The notes under the pieces were generated by a model, which saw only the letters and a list, made by a program, of their open reading frames with translations, searched no databases and was not told where the DNA came from. The translations under genes and the position numbers were made by a program. A stretch of DNA of 64,000 nt from Arcobacter sp. (lineage in GTDB: Bacteria; Campylobacterota; Campylobacteria; Campylobacterales; Arcobacteraceae), in NCBI GenBank assembly GCA_002869535.1, contig PKUK01000002.1:213154-277153 (forward strand). The letters run 5' to 3'. This document shows, one piece after another, positions 42,949-52,442 of the stretch (its first letter is position 1; each line of letters begins with the position of its first letter).

Positions 42949-43653
42949 TTAAGCCTCTTTCATTTCAATAAATAGAAAATGAGAATTTGTTATAGCCTCT
43001 ATAGTTATTTTTTCCTCTTTTGTTATCTCCATGGCATCACCACTTTTTAACTCAATTCCATTTATTTTTGAACTGCCTTCTATTTGTGCAAAATATACTT
43101 GTCTTTGGTTTTGTATTTCAAAATCTAGACTTTTTGATTTTTCTAATTCACTTACATACATATTTACATCTTGATGAAGCTTGATTTTGGCATTGCCATC
43201 TTGTGATGATACGATATTCAATAATTTATTTTTTCTTTCATCTTGAAGATATCTTTTTGAACCATAAAGTCTTGGAAGGCCATTTTTAGGAGGTATAATC
43301 CAAATTTGCAAAAGTCTTAAATCTTCAGTTTTATTGAGATTATGCTCACTATGATAGATGCCATCACCTGCACTTAGGTATTGTACTTCACCTCTTTTAA
43401 GAGTTTCACTATTACCCATAGAATCCTTATGTGTAATCTCTCCTCTAACAACATAAGAGACTATTTCCATATTTGCATGTGGGTGTGTATCAAAACCACT
43501 TTCAGTGTGAATAATATCGTCATTTAGAACTCTTAATACTCCAAAGTTAATATTATCTGCATTTCTATAGTCTGCAAAACTAAAGTGAAATCGACTTTCT
43601 AACCATCCTAAATTAGAAGTGCCCATATTTTCCTTTAAAAGTTTTTTTAACAT
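42949..43653 (-). CDS. Pirin-like bicupin (YhhW type)
   Basis: Pirin-family protein of 234 residues. The N-terminal cupin has SRFHFSFADYRN and the metal motif DTHPHANMEIVSYVVRGE with GDGIYHSEHN. The C-terminal cupin (about 150-230) is weaker. E. coli YhhW is a quercetin dioxygenase; the true substrate here is unknown. Only 3 bases from the reductase gene, and in the MarR cluster, so a role against aromatic or quinone stress fits. Confidence 0.87.
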   Translation of the reverse strand: MLKKLLKENMGTSNLGWLESRFHFSFADYRNADNINFGVLRVLNDDIIHTESGFDTHPHANMEIVSYVVRGEITHKDSMGNSETLKRGEVQYLSAGDGIYHSEHNLNKTEDLRLLQIWIIPPKNGLPRLYGSKRYLQDERKNKLLNIVSSQDGNAKIKLHQDVNMYVSELEKSKSLDFEIQNQRQVYFAQIEGSSKINGIELKSGDAMEITKEEKITIEAITNSHFLFIEMKEA

Positions 43654-43656
43654 AAG

Positions 43657-44160
43657 TTACTCCTTTATTATTTGGACAAACTGCTCTAAGATTTTTTTTG
43701 AACTTTCTTTATCCAATGATTTTGTATAAGTTGTTATTATTTCTCTTGGCATAACAATGGAACCTAATCTTGTAAATTGGTTTCTCATTGCATTTGATAC
43801 ATCAATTCCATTACTTCCCGAGTGAGTTGCTAATTGAATTTTTTTTAATGAAAATAAAGCTCTAAAGTCATCTCCTATTCTTGAAATCCATGCAATCATA
43901 TTTACCAATGATGGAGGTAGTGAAAAGTTATATTCAGGAGAAACAAAAACGTAAGCATCTGCTTTTTTCATTTTATTGGCAATATCTAAAGCTTTTTGTG
44001 GGATACCATCATTTTGCTCTTTTAAAGTATCATACATTGGAAGCTCAAGTTCTACTAAGTTTATTATTTCGCTTGTTTTATTCTTTTCTTTTAATTGTTC
44101 TTGTAATATTTTTGCAAGTTTCATATTTTCATTTAAACTTGCCACAAAAATTAATATCAT
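43657..44160 (-). CDS. NADPH-dependent FMN reductase family protein
   Basis: A flavodoxin-fold reductase of 167 residues. Seen: an N-terminal strand-loop (IFVASLNENMKLAKIL), ELELPMYDTLKEQNDGIP, and the FMN-binding YVFVSPEYNFSLPPSLVNMIAWIS. Members reduce quinones, azo compounds or chromate. It is 3 bases from each neighbour on the same strand, so it is translated as part of the MarR cluster. Confidence 0.87.
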   Translation of the reverse strand: MILIFVASLNENMKLAKILQEQLKEKNKTSEIINLVELELPMYDTLKEQNDGIPQKALDIANKMKKADAYVFVSPEYNFSLPPSLVNMIAWISRIGDDFRALFSLKKIQLATHSGSNGIDVSNAMRNQFTRLGSIVMPREIITTYTKSLDKESSKKILEQFVQIIKE

Positions 44161-44163
44161 AAT

Positions 44164-44940
44164 TTACTCCTCAAATAATATAGTATCCATTGATAGATTT
44201 CCATACATATAAACATCATGTAAAGATTTACCAACTTTACTTTTAGATGCACCTAAACTCACAAAAAGAGGTAAAAAATGCTCAAGAGTAGGGTGGTTGT
44301 GTGCTAAATAAGGAGCTTGTTTATAGTTAGAAAGGGAGTCTATATCTGCTTTTTCCAGTTTATCTACTACCCAATCTCTAAACTCTTTTGCATAAGGTTT
44401 TACATCTGATTTATTTTCATCCCAAACTATATCACCTAGATTATGAGTCATTGAACCACTGCCAATAATTAAAGTATCTTCTCTTAGTTTATATAAAACT
44501 TCTCCTAAATGCATCAACTCTTTGGCATCATAAGTTAAAGGTAAAGAGATTTGTATGATAGGAATATCTGCTTTTGGATATAAAAACTTAAGAGGTGACC
44601 AGACACCATGGTCATAACCACCTCTTGAGTAATCCTTTTGTATATCAATTCCATTTGATGTAAGTAAATTTACGATTTCATCATTTTTTTCTTTACTACT
44701 AGGGGCTTCATAAGTTAATGCATAAAGTTCTTTTGGAAAATTATAAAAGTCATATATAGTGTGAGGGTTATCTTCATACAGTATTTTTAAACTGTTTGTT
44801 ACCCAATGTGCAGATATTACCAAGATATATTTAGGGGTCTGGAACTTTGTTGAAAGTTCTTCTAAAAATTTTGTTGTATTATTTTTCATCAAGGCAAGTC
44901 CAGGACTGCCATGTGAAATATATATACTTGGTAACATCAT
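44164..44940 (-). CDS. Class III extradiol dioxygenase (LigB/DODA family)
   Basis: A 258-residue enzyme of the non-haem-iron aromatic ring-opening group, similar to E. coli YgiD. Seen: SIYISHGSPGLAL (first His), VISAHWVTNSLKI (second His), the His pair in YSRGGYDHGVWSPLKFLYP, and IGSGSMTHNLGDI. Likely substrates are catechols. Its place between yceI and the reductase under a MarR regulator supports detoxification of aromatics. It ends 3 bases before the reductase start. Confidence 0.88.
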   Translation of the reverse strand: MMLPSIYISHGSPGLALMKNNTTKFLEELSTKFQTPKYILVISAHWVTNSLKILYEDNPHTIYDFYNFPKELYALTYEAPSSKEKNDEIVNLLTSNGIDIQKDYSRGGYDHGVWSPLKFLYPKADIPIIQISLPLTYDAKELMHLGEVLYKLREDTLIIGSGSMTHNLGDIVWDENKSDVKPYAKEFRDWVVDKLEKADIDSLSNYKQAPYLAHNHPTLEHFLPLFVSLGASKSKVGKSLHDVYMYGNLSMDTILFEE

Positions 44941-44946
44941 ACTTCC

Positions 44947-45513
44947 TTATTTAGCTAAAATACCTTCTAGTTCTACATTGATTTTTACTGTTTCACCAAC
45001 AACAACTCCACCTGCTTCTAAAGTTTTGTTCCAGTTAAGTCCATAATCTTTTCTATTGATTTTTCCACTTAATGCTAAACCAACTCTTCTATTTCCCCAT
45101 GGGTCAACAATACTTCCATTATTTTCAAAATCAAGTGCAACTTCTTTTGTAACACCTCTCATTGTTAACTTACCATATGCCTTATCATCTTCAATTTTAT
45201 CTAAAGTGAAAGTAAGATGAGGGAAATTTGCTGCATCAAAAAAATCTTCAGATCTTAAATGTTTGTCTCTTTTTTCATTTTCAGTATTTATTGAAGCTAC
45301 TACAACATTACCAGTTAAATTTTCTAAGGTGTTAGTTTTTTCGTCATATTCAAAAGAACCTGTAAATTTATCAAACTTTCCAGTTACACTTGAAATCATT
45401 AGATGTTTAACTTTAAAGCCAACATTTGAGTGATCTTTATCAACGTTATATGTTCCTGCAAATAATGCACCAGCTGCCAATATTGAGATTAAACCTAATT
45501 TTACGATATTCAT
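44947..45513 (-). CDS. YceI-family periplasmic protein
   Basis: A 188-residue lipocalin-like protein with a signal peptide (KLGLISILAAGALFAGTY). Seen: NVDKDHSNVGFKVKHLMISSVTGKF, AASINTENEKRDKHLRSEDFFD-like features, and MRGVTKEVALDFE. YceI proteins bind isoprenoid quinones or lipids in the periplasm. It is the first gene after marR, and a marR-like palindrome (45529-45540) lies just in front of it. Confidence 0.93.
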   Translation of the reverse strand: MNIVKLGLISILAAGALFAGTYNVDKDHSNVGFKVKHLMISSVTGKFDKFTGSFEYDEKTNTLENLTGNVVVASINTENEKRDKHLRSEDFFDAANFPHLTFTLDKIEDDKAYGKLTMRGVTKEVALDFENNGSIVDPWGNRRVGLALSGKINRKDYGLNWNKTLEAGGVVVGETVKINVELEGILAK

Positions 45514-45528
45514 TTTCTTTCCTTTAAT

Positions 45529-45540
45529 TACTAATTAGTA
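45529..45540. promoter_or_regulatory. Candidate MarR operator before yceI
   Basis: The perfect palindrome TACTAATTAGTA, 16 bases upstream of the yceI ATG. The same palindrome, with an identical flank (GTATA, inverted), occurs before marR at 46022-46033. This repeated site is good evidence for one regulator binding both. Confidence 0.7.
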
Positions 45541-45555
45541 GTATATGTTTAAATT

Positions 45556-45996
45556 TTAATTTACTTTATAGACTTTATCAAGTAGAGAATATAAAGTATA
45601 CAACTCTTCGTCATCTAAAACTTCTAAAGCATTATATAGATTTTTTGCATGATTTGGAAATACTTTTTCTATTACATCTTTACCTTTTTGAGTAATGGTT
45701 AAAATAGATGCTCTGTTATCGTTTGGATCTTTTATTGAAGTTATCCAGCCATCTCTTTTTAGGTTTTTTATAACTACTGTTATATTGCCTGGCGTACTCA
45801 TGGTAAGTTTTGTAATAGAACCAATATTTAAATCACCTCTATGATATAAAACTTCTAAAACTTTAAATTGATTAAATGTAAGGTCAAATTGAGATAAGTA
45901 AGTTATAGTTTTATTTGTAATTTTTAGTGCAGTCTTTTCTAATCTAACAATTGTTTTCATAGATTTGTCTGTTCTTTTCCCATAACTTTTCATCAT
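45556..45996 (-). CDS. MarR-family transcriptional regulator
   Basis: A winged-helix repressor of 146 residues. Seen: QFDLTFNQFKVLEVLYHRGD, GSITKLTMSTPGNITVVIKNLKRDGWI (recognition helix) and the wing DPNDNRASILTITQKG. I chose ATG at 45996 because aaggag is 6 bases upstream, while the in-frame TTG at 46002 has no room for it. It heads the cluster yceI-dioxygenase-reductase-pirin-CDGSH, probably sensing a phenolic or oxidant. Confidence 0.92.
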   Translation of the reverse strand: MMKSYGKRTDKSMKTIVRLEKTALKITNKTITYLSQFDLTFNQFKVLEVLYHRGDLNIGSITKLTMSTPGNITVVIKNLKRDGWITSIKDPNDNRASILTITQKGKDVIEKVFPNHAKNLYNALEVLDDEELYTLYSLLDKVYKVN

Positions 45997-46021
45997 CTTC
46001 AACTCCTTAAAAGAAGTATAC

Positions 46022-46033
46022 TACTAATTAGTA
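46022..46033. promoter_or_regulatory. Candidate MarR operator before marR
   Basis: The perfect palindrome TACTAATTAGTA, 25 bases before the marR ATG, in the inverse orientation of the yceI copy when the flanking GTATA is included. It implies autoregulation. Confidence 0.7.
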
Positions 46034-46046
46034 ATAAATGTCAAGT

Positions 46047-46085
46047 AAAAAAGCCTAAGACTTTTATATTCTCTTAGGCTTTTGG
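46047..46085 (-). terminator. Terminator of the H1-like gene
   Basis: AAGCCTAAGA/TCTTAGGCTT, a 10-base perfect stem with an 11-base loop, ending in a T-run on the minus strand. It isolates marR from the gene upstream. Confidence 0.88.
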
Positions 46086-46090
46086 AATAA

Positions 46091-46273
46091 TTATGCTTTT
46101 TTAGCTATTTTTTTAGCAGCTTTTTTAGCAGTTTTTACTTTAGTTGGTTTTTTAGCGATTACTTTTTTAGTAATTTTTTTAGCTAATTTTTTAGCAGGTT
46201 TCTTTTTTGCAACTTTTGATGCAGCCTTTGTTGCTATTTTTGCAACTTTTTTCTTTTTAAGTAATTTTGACAT
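46091..46273 (-). CDS. Lys/Ala-rich histone-H1-like protein
   Basis: A 60-residue protein with 27 Lys and 13 Ala, in repeats such as KKxAKK and PAKKLAKKITKK. It resembles the C-terminal tail of histone H1 and the small DNA-binding proteins of some bacteria (Hc1-like). It would coat DNA or RNA. A ribosome site (aaggaaaa) precedes the ATG and a strong terminator follows, which argues against a chance frame despite low complexity. Confidence 0.75.
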   Translation of the reverse strand: MSKLLKKKKVAKIATKAASKVAKKKPAKKLAKKITKKVIAKKPTKVKTAKKAAKKIAKKA

Positions 46274-46472
46274 GTTTTTTCCTTTTGTATTTATCTATTA
46301 CTTCTATATAAAAGTAATAATATATAGACATTGTAATGAATAAAAAATATTTTGTCAAGGTATTTAAAAGAAAAAGCTAAAAAATCTCAAAATTTACGTT
46401 TAACCATTTAATAATCTATCTTTGGATAAAATTTACCGTTTTACTCAAATGAAAGAAAATTAAGGAAAATGA

Positions 46473-47582
46473 ATGTTATTGACTCCAGGTCCTACTCCAG
46501 TACCAGAATTCGTAAGAAAAGCTATGGCTGACGTTACAATTCATCATAGAACACCAGAGTTTGAATCTATTTTTGGACAAACTAGAGAATTATTATTAGA
46601 AATTTATGGAATGGATGAGGTTGTGATGCTAGCATCTAGTGGCTCAGGTGCAATGGAAGCTTGTGTTACTAACTTAACAACAAAGAAAGCCCTTACTATC
46701 AACTCAGGAAAGTTTGGTGAGAGATTCGGGAAAATTTGTAAAGCTTTTGATATCCCATATACAGAAATAAAAAATGAATGGAACACTCCTGTTAGTGTAG
46801 AAGAAGTTATAGAAGCAATAAAAAATGATAAAGAAATTGACGCAATATTTATTCAAATCTGTGAAAGTGCAGGAGGATTAAGACATCATGTTGAAGAGAT
46901 TGCAAAAGAAGTAAAAGCATTAAATAAAAGCATTACAATAGTAGCTGATGGAATTACTGCAATTGGTGTAGAAAAAATCGATACTACAAATCTTGATGCT
47001 GTAATAACAGGAAGTCAAAAAGCACTTATGCTTCCTCCTTGTCTTGCAATGATTGGTTTAAGCAATGTTGCTGTTTCAAAAATTGAAAGCCAAGCAAAAG
47101 GTTTTTATTTTAATTTAGCAACTGAAATTAAAAAACAAAAAACTAATACAACAGCTTGGACAGCAGCAACAACATTGATTATAGGTTTAAAAGAAATTTT
47201 ATCACATATAAAAAATAGTGGTGGGTTTGATGCTTTATATGAAAAAACAGCTTTAAGAGCAAAAGCCTCAAGAGAAGCTTTAAAAGCAATTGGGTGTGAG
47301 ATATATCCAAAATCACCAGCTGATGCTATGACAACAGTTTATACTGAAAATGCTCCAGCTATTAGAAAACTTTTAAAAACAAAATATAATGTAAATATTG
47401 CAGGTGGTCAAGATCATATTAAAAATTCTATTTTTAGAATCAACCACATGGGACTAGTTGAAGATTTTGAAGCTTCATGGGCTGTAAATGCAGTGGAACT
47501 TGCAATGGATGAGTTAGGATTAAGAGAGTTTGATGGTACAGCAAACAGAGTATTTTTAGCAACAACTTTTAAAGGTAATTAA
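46473..47582 (+). CDS. Class V aminotransferase (alanine-glyoxylate/serine-pyruvate type)
   Basis: PLP enzyme of 369 residues. Seen: LTPGPTPVPEFVRKAMAD at the start, HHRTPEFESIFGQTRELL, ASSGSGAMEACVTNL, VADGITAIGVEKID and the PLP-Lys in VITGSQKALMLPPCLAM, with GGQDHIKNSIFRINHMG near the end. The family includes serine-glyoxylate and alanine-glyoxylate transaminases; the true substrate is uncertain. A ribosome site (taagga) lies before the ATG. Its stop overlaps the next start. Confidence 0.88.
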   Translation: MLLTPGPTPVPEFVRKAMADVTIHHRTPEFESIFGQTRELLLEIYGMDEVVMLASSGSGAMEACVTNLTTKKALTINSGKFGERFGKICKAFDIPYTEIKNEWNTPVSVEEVIEAIKNDKEIDAIFIQICESAGGLRHHVEEIAKEVKALNKSITIVADGITAIGVEKIDTTNLDAVITGSQKALMLPPCLAMIGLSNVAVSKIESQAKGFYFNLATEIKKQKTNTTAWTAATTLIIGLKEILSHIKNSGGFDALYEKTALRAKASREALKAIGCEIYPKSPADAMTTVYTENAPAIRKLLKTKYNVNIAGGQDHIKNSIFRINHMGLVEDFEASWAVNAVELAMDELGLREFDGTANRVFLATTFKGN

Positions 47583-48427
47583 TGATATTTGAACATGAAA
47601 TACCTAAAGGAAGCCGTCTTTATTTTGGAAAAACAGCCAAATTAAAAAGAGAACTTGAAAATAAAATTAGTGATATATTATATGAGAATAATTTTGAAGA
47701 GATAGTAAGTCCTAACTTTTCATACTCTCAACATCAATCAATAACTGATGAGAAAAAATTAATTAATTTTTCAGATGTAGAAAATAATCAAGTCTCTTTA
47801 AGAGCTGATTCTACACTAGATGTAGTAAGAATTATTACTAAAAGATTGGGAAGAACTACAGCACATAAAAAATGGTTTTATGTGCAGCCTGTATTTTCTT
47901 ATCCTTCAAAAGAGGATTATCAAATTGGGTGTGAGTGGATTGACCATGACGATATAGGGGATATTTTAAATCTGATTGCAAATATTTTAATAAATATTAA
48001 TGTTAAACCAATTTTACAATTATCAAATATCAATATTCCAAAACTTGTATCAAAAGAGTTAGATATAGATATTGAACTTTTCAAAAATGGTGAAATAGCA
48101 CAGTTATTTGATTTAGATATATCTTGGTTAAACTCTTTGATTAGAGTTAAGAGTATTGAGGATTTAAAAGATGTAGTACCCTTGGTACCAAGTAGTATAA
48201 AAACACATCTTGAAAAGCTTTTGAATACAGCATTAAAAGTTGACTATGACAATTTGGTTATAGCTCCTTTATATCATGGTAGTTTAAAGTATTATGATGA
48301 TGTTTATTTTAGAGTTATTCAAAATAATTTTGTTATCTGCAAAGGTGGCAAGTATAGTGCTGATGGTATAAGTTCATTAGGGTTTGCACTATATACAGAT
48401 AGTTTACTAAAAATTTTAGAGGATTAA
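47582..48427 (+). CDS. hisZ: HisZ-like ATP phosphoribosyltransferase regulatory subunit
   Basis: A 281-residue paralogue of the histidyl-tRNA synthetase catalytic core: MIFEHEIPKGSRLYFGKTAKLKR, EIVSPNFSYSQHQS, SLRADSTLDVVRIITKRL, WFYVQPVFSYPSKEDYQIGCE and KGGKYSADGISSLGFALY. No anticodon domain is present, so it is not a synthetase. HisZ activates the short form of HisG. In this lineage it lies before purA. The name follows the family; the partner HisG is not in view. Confidence 0.75.
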   Translation: MIFEHEIPKGSRLYFGKTAKLKRELENKISDILYENNFEEIVSPNFSYSQHQSITDEKKLINFSDVENNQVSLRADSTLDVVRIITKRLGRTTAHKKWFYVQPVFSYPSKEDYQIGCEWIDHDDIGDILNLIANILININVKPILQLSNINIPKLVSKELDIDIELFKNGEIAQLFDLDISWLNSLIRVKSIEDLKDVVPLVPSSIKTHLEKLLNTALKVDYDNLVIAPLYHGSLKYYDDVYFRVIQNNFVICKGGKYSADGISSLGFALYTDSLLKILED

Positions 48428-48430
48428 TAG

Positions 48431-49684
<1,254 letters not shown>

Positions 49685-49689
49685 TATTT

Positions 49690-50241
49690 ATGAGAATGAA
49701 ATTACATCATACACCCTACATATCAAGAAGAATTTCAAGAGACCTTGTAAATTGTGAATTTGTAGAAGTAAGAAAAACTAGAGATGAAATCACAAATGAA
49801 GTTGAGAGAATTTTAGATATAGATATCGAAAAAGAGCATGACTTAGATGAAAAAGTTGATGAAATATTAGCAGAACAAGAAGAAGAGATTGCATTCTTAA
49901 ATGCTGATTATAGACAACTTTTTTGGATGACTAAAAAAAGACTTGCCAATGAGTTTGGCGTAATTTTAAATAATGATGATAGATTTTCAGACATCTCTCA
50001 CCAAATTTTAGACTTCCTTTGGGAAGAGGATTATATTCATTATACTGTATCAGATAATAAAGTAAAAAATGTTATATTTGATTCAATTAGTGAATTTCTA
50101 AAAGGTTTTGAAAAAGCAGATGATGCAGTATATGAAAAAGTTAAGAATTATAAAAGAAAATTAATACCAGGTACTGATGAGTATGATATTGTTTATCATA
50201 GATTATACGAAGAAGAGTTAATAAAAAGAGGATTGATTTAA
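49690..50241 (+). CDS. DUF507-family protein
   Basis: A 183-residue acidic and helical protein with two related halves, each with a basic start (MKLHHTPYISRRISRDLV and LFWMTKKRLANEFGV). DUF507 is found in Campylobacterota, Aquificae and others, and its role is not known. Its place between purA and carA is the same as in Campylobacter. Confidence 0.85.
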   Translation: MRMKLHHTPYISRRISRDLVNCEFVEVRKTRDEITNEVERILDIDIEKEHDLDEKVDEILAEQEEEIAFLNADYRQLFWMTKKRLANEFGVILNNDDRFSDISHQILDFLWEEDYIHYTVSDNKVKNVIFDSISEFLKGFEKADDAVYEKVKNYKRKLIPGTDEYDIVYHRLYEEELIKRGLI

Positions 50242-50242
50242 A

Positions 50243-51361
50243 ATGCAAAAAGTGTGGATATATTTAGAAAACGGAACATTTCTAGAGGCAAATTCTTTTG
50301 GTGCAAAAGGTACAGCAGTTGGAGAGATTGTATTTAATACATCTTTAACTGGATATCAAGAAATAATAACAGATCCAAGTTATGCAGGACAGTTTGTTAC
50401 TTTTACTATGCCAGAAATTGGAAATGTTGGTGTAAACAAAGATGATATGGAGAGTAAGACAGCTTATTGTAAAGGTGTTTTAGTAAGAAATTATCACCAT
50501 GAATATTCTAATTATAGAGCAGAAGGTGATTTATGTGCCTTATTAAAAGAGCATAATGTTTTAGGTATAAAAGATATTGATACAAGATATATAACTAAAA
50601 TGTTAAGGGATGAAGGGGCGATGATGATGATTGCTTCTACTGAAATCTCTGATAAAGATGAATTAGCAAAACAATTAGAAAAAAGTCCAAGAATTGAAGA
50701 TATTAATTATATAGAAGAGGTTTCTACAAAAGAGACATATATTCATAAAAATGGTGCTTGGAATCATCAAAAGCTAAGATATAACAAAGCAGTAATGAGT
50801 GATAAAAAAGTTGTTGTTATTGATTTTGGTGTAAAAAGAAATATTCTAAATGAGTTAGTAGAAGCAGGTTTAGAAGTTGAAGTTGTTCCCTCTTCATTTA
50901 ATGCTGATGAATTAATAGCTAGATTTGAAGCAAAAGAGATAGGTGGTATATTTTTATCAAATGGACCAGGTGATCCCTTAACTTTAACAAAAGAGAAAGA
51001 GCAAGTACAAAAACTAATCTCAGCAAATATCCCAATGTTTGCTATTTGTTTAGGTCATCAAATGTTATCAATTGCCCATGGTTTTGATACATACAAATTA
51101 AAATTTGGACAACATGGTGGTAACCATCCTGTATCAAATAAAGGGATTGTTGAAATAACTGCACAAAATCATAATTATAATGTTCCTGATAATATAATTG
51201 AAATTGCAGATGTTACACATATGAATTTATTTGATAATACAATTGAGGGTGTTAAGTATAAAAATAAAGATATATTTTCTGTTCAACATCATCCAGAAGC
51301 TAGTCCAGGACCACATGAATCGAAATACATCTTTAAACAATTTGCAGATATTGTTAAGTAA
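50243..51361 (+). CDS. carA: Carbamoyl-phosphate synthase small subunit
   Basis: CarA is the glutaminase subunit that feeds ammonia to CarB for arginine and pyrimidine synthesis. It is 372 residues. Seen: GEIVFNTSLTGYQEIITDPSYAGQ, GIFLSNGPGDPLTL, nucleophile Cys in FAICLGHQMLSIAHG, HHGG-equivalent FGQHGGNHPV and the His/Glu pair in VQHHPEASPGP. It starts 1 base after the DUF507 gene. carB is not in view. Confidence 0.96.
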   Translation: MQKVWIYLENGTFLEANSFGAKGTAVGEIVFNTSLTGYQEIITDPSYAGQFVTFTMPEIGNVGVNKDDMESKTAYCKGVLVRNYHHEYSNYRAEGDLCALLKEHNVLGIKDIDTRYITKMLRDEGAMMMIASTEISDKDELAKQLEKSPRIEDINYIEEVSTKETYIHKNGAWNHQKLRYNKAVMSDKKVVVIDFGVKRNILNELVEAGLEVEVVPSSFNADELIARFEAKEIGGIFLSNGPGDPLTLTKEKEQVQKLISANIPMFAICLGHQMLSIAHGFDTYKLKFGQHGGNHPVSNKGIVEITAQNHNYNVPDNIIEIADVTHMNLFDNTIEGVKYKNKDIFSVQHHPEASPGPHESKYIFKQFADIVK

Positions 51362-51367
51362 ATAGTT

Positions 51368-51397
51368 ATTATTCTTTGCTTTTTAGTGAAGAATAAT
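51368..51397. repeat. Inverted repeat after carA
   Basis: Arms ATTATTCTT and AAGAATAAT with a 12-base loop, 7 bases after carA. No T-run follows; a TATACT -10-like box (51400-51405) does. It may be an operator for the cyclic-nucleotide-domain gene or a weak terminator. Confidence 0.4.
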
Positions 51398-51426
51398 AGT
51401 ATACTTGCATATCAGTAAGGAAAAAA

Positions 51427-51963
51427 ATGGAATCTCCAGAAAATAAAACAGAAGAAGTAGAAAAAACTAAAAAAGAAGATCCTTCCCAAGAAAAGCCAAA
51501 AGCTCCTGTAGAAGAAATTGATGCAATGGAGATGCTACTAAAATTAAGTCCTAAAATACCATTCTTTTCTATCATGACCAAAGATGAAATAAAACAAATA
51601 ATAAGTGAAGTAAAAATTATAACCTACAAAAATAAAGAGATTTTATTTCAAGAGGGTGAAACTACAAGAAATTACATATACTATTTATTAAAAGGTCAAC
51701 TAAATATAAATAAGAAAAAGCAAGTTGATGCAAAATCAAGTATTAGAATTGCAAGAATAGATAAACCAGCCCTATTTGGCGAGATGATGAGATTAACAGG
51801 AGAACCAAGAAGTGCTACTGTTGAAGCAGGAGAGCCTAATACTTTAGTATTAGCTTTTAAAATAAGAGATTTTAGAGAACAAACAAGTATCTCAAAATTT
51901 TATAAAAATGTAATTATTGAGTTATCTGACAAAATTGTACAAATGAATAAAAAGCTTTATTAA
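51427..51963 (+). CDS. Cyclic-nucleotide-binding-domain protein without HTH
   Basis: A 178-residue protein. Residues 1-35 are charged and low complexity (EEVEKTKKEDPSQEK). Residues 45-165 form a cNMP-binding beta-roll: KIPFFSIMTKDEIKQII, YKNKEILFQEGE, YYLLKGQLNI and ALFGEMMRLTGEPRSATVEA. There is no DNA-binding helix-turn-helix. It would therefore bind a nucleotide or act as a scaffold rather than regulate transcription. It converges on pgpA. Confidence 0.87.
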   Translation: MESPENKTEEVEKTKKEDPSQEKPKAPVEEIDAMEMLLKLSPKIPFFSIMTKDEIKQIISEVKIITYKNKEILFQEGETTRNYIYYLLKGQLNINKKKQVDAKSSIRIARIDKPALFGEMMRLTGEPRSATVEAGEPNTLVLAFKIRDFREQTSISKFYKNVIIELSDKIVQMNKKLY

Positions 51964-52442
51964 TTAATTACAAACTTCAGTAAAAGTTGATATGTTCCCG
52001 CTGCTGCAATCCCCGCTGCTAGACCTGCAAGTAAATCATCACCCATTACACCCCAACCACCTTTAACATCTCTATCAATCTTACCAATAATAGATGGTTT
52101 CCAAATATCAAAAAGTCTGAAAAATAAAAATGCTAATGCACCTAAAATGATAGTATTATTTGTATCGTGAATATTTATTCCGCAAATTGAAAGTGCTAGC
52201 CACATACCTGCAAGTTCATCAATAACAATCTCTTTACCATCATGTGCACCTACTTCTTTTTCATAGATGTCTATTTGTTTTACAGCAACTGCTGTAATAA
52301 GAAGACTTAATAAAAAAAGTGTTGATTCATGTACATATTGTAAAAGAGCAAGTCCCATAAACAAGGCAACAATACTTCCAACGGTTCCTGGAGCCTTAGG
52401 AGATAAACCACTATAAAAAAGAGTTAAAAATGCTTTTCTCAT
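51960..52442 (-). CDS. pgpA: Phosphatidylglycerophosphatase A
   Basis: PgpA dephosphorylates phosphatidylglycerophosphate in membrane lipid synthesis. It is 160 residues with four membrane segments. Seen: GLSPKAPGTVGSIVALFMG and the metal motif HDGKEIVIDELAGMW, then FRLFDIWKPSIIGKID and GWGVMGDDLLAGLAAG. It follows the HP1021-like regulator, as in Campylobacter. Confidence 0.93.
   Translation of the reverse strand: MRKAFLTLFYSGLSPKAPGTVGSIVALFMGLALLQYVHESTLFLLSLLITAVAVKQIDIYEKEVGAHDGKEIVIDELAGMWLALSICGINIHDTNNTIILGALAFLFFRLFDIWKPSIIGKIDRDVKGGWGVMGDDLLAGLAAGIAAAGTYQLLLKFVIN

Noticed and set aside
47582..48427. Histidyl-tRNA synthetase
   Set aside because: Only the core domain is present; the anticodon-binding domain and full motif set are missing.
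51427..51963. CRP/FNR transcription factor
   Set aside because: The C-terminal helix-turn-helix is missing; only the nucleotide-binding roll is present.
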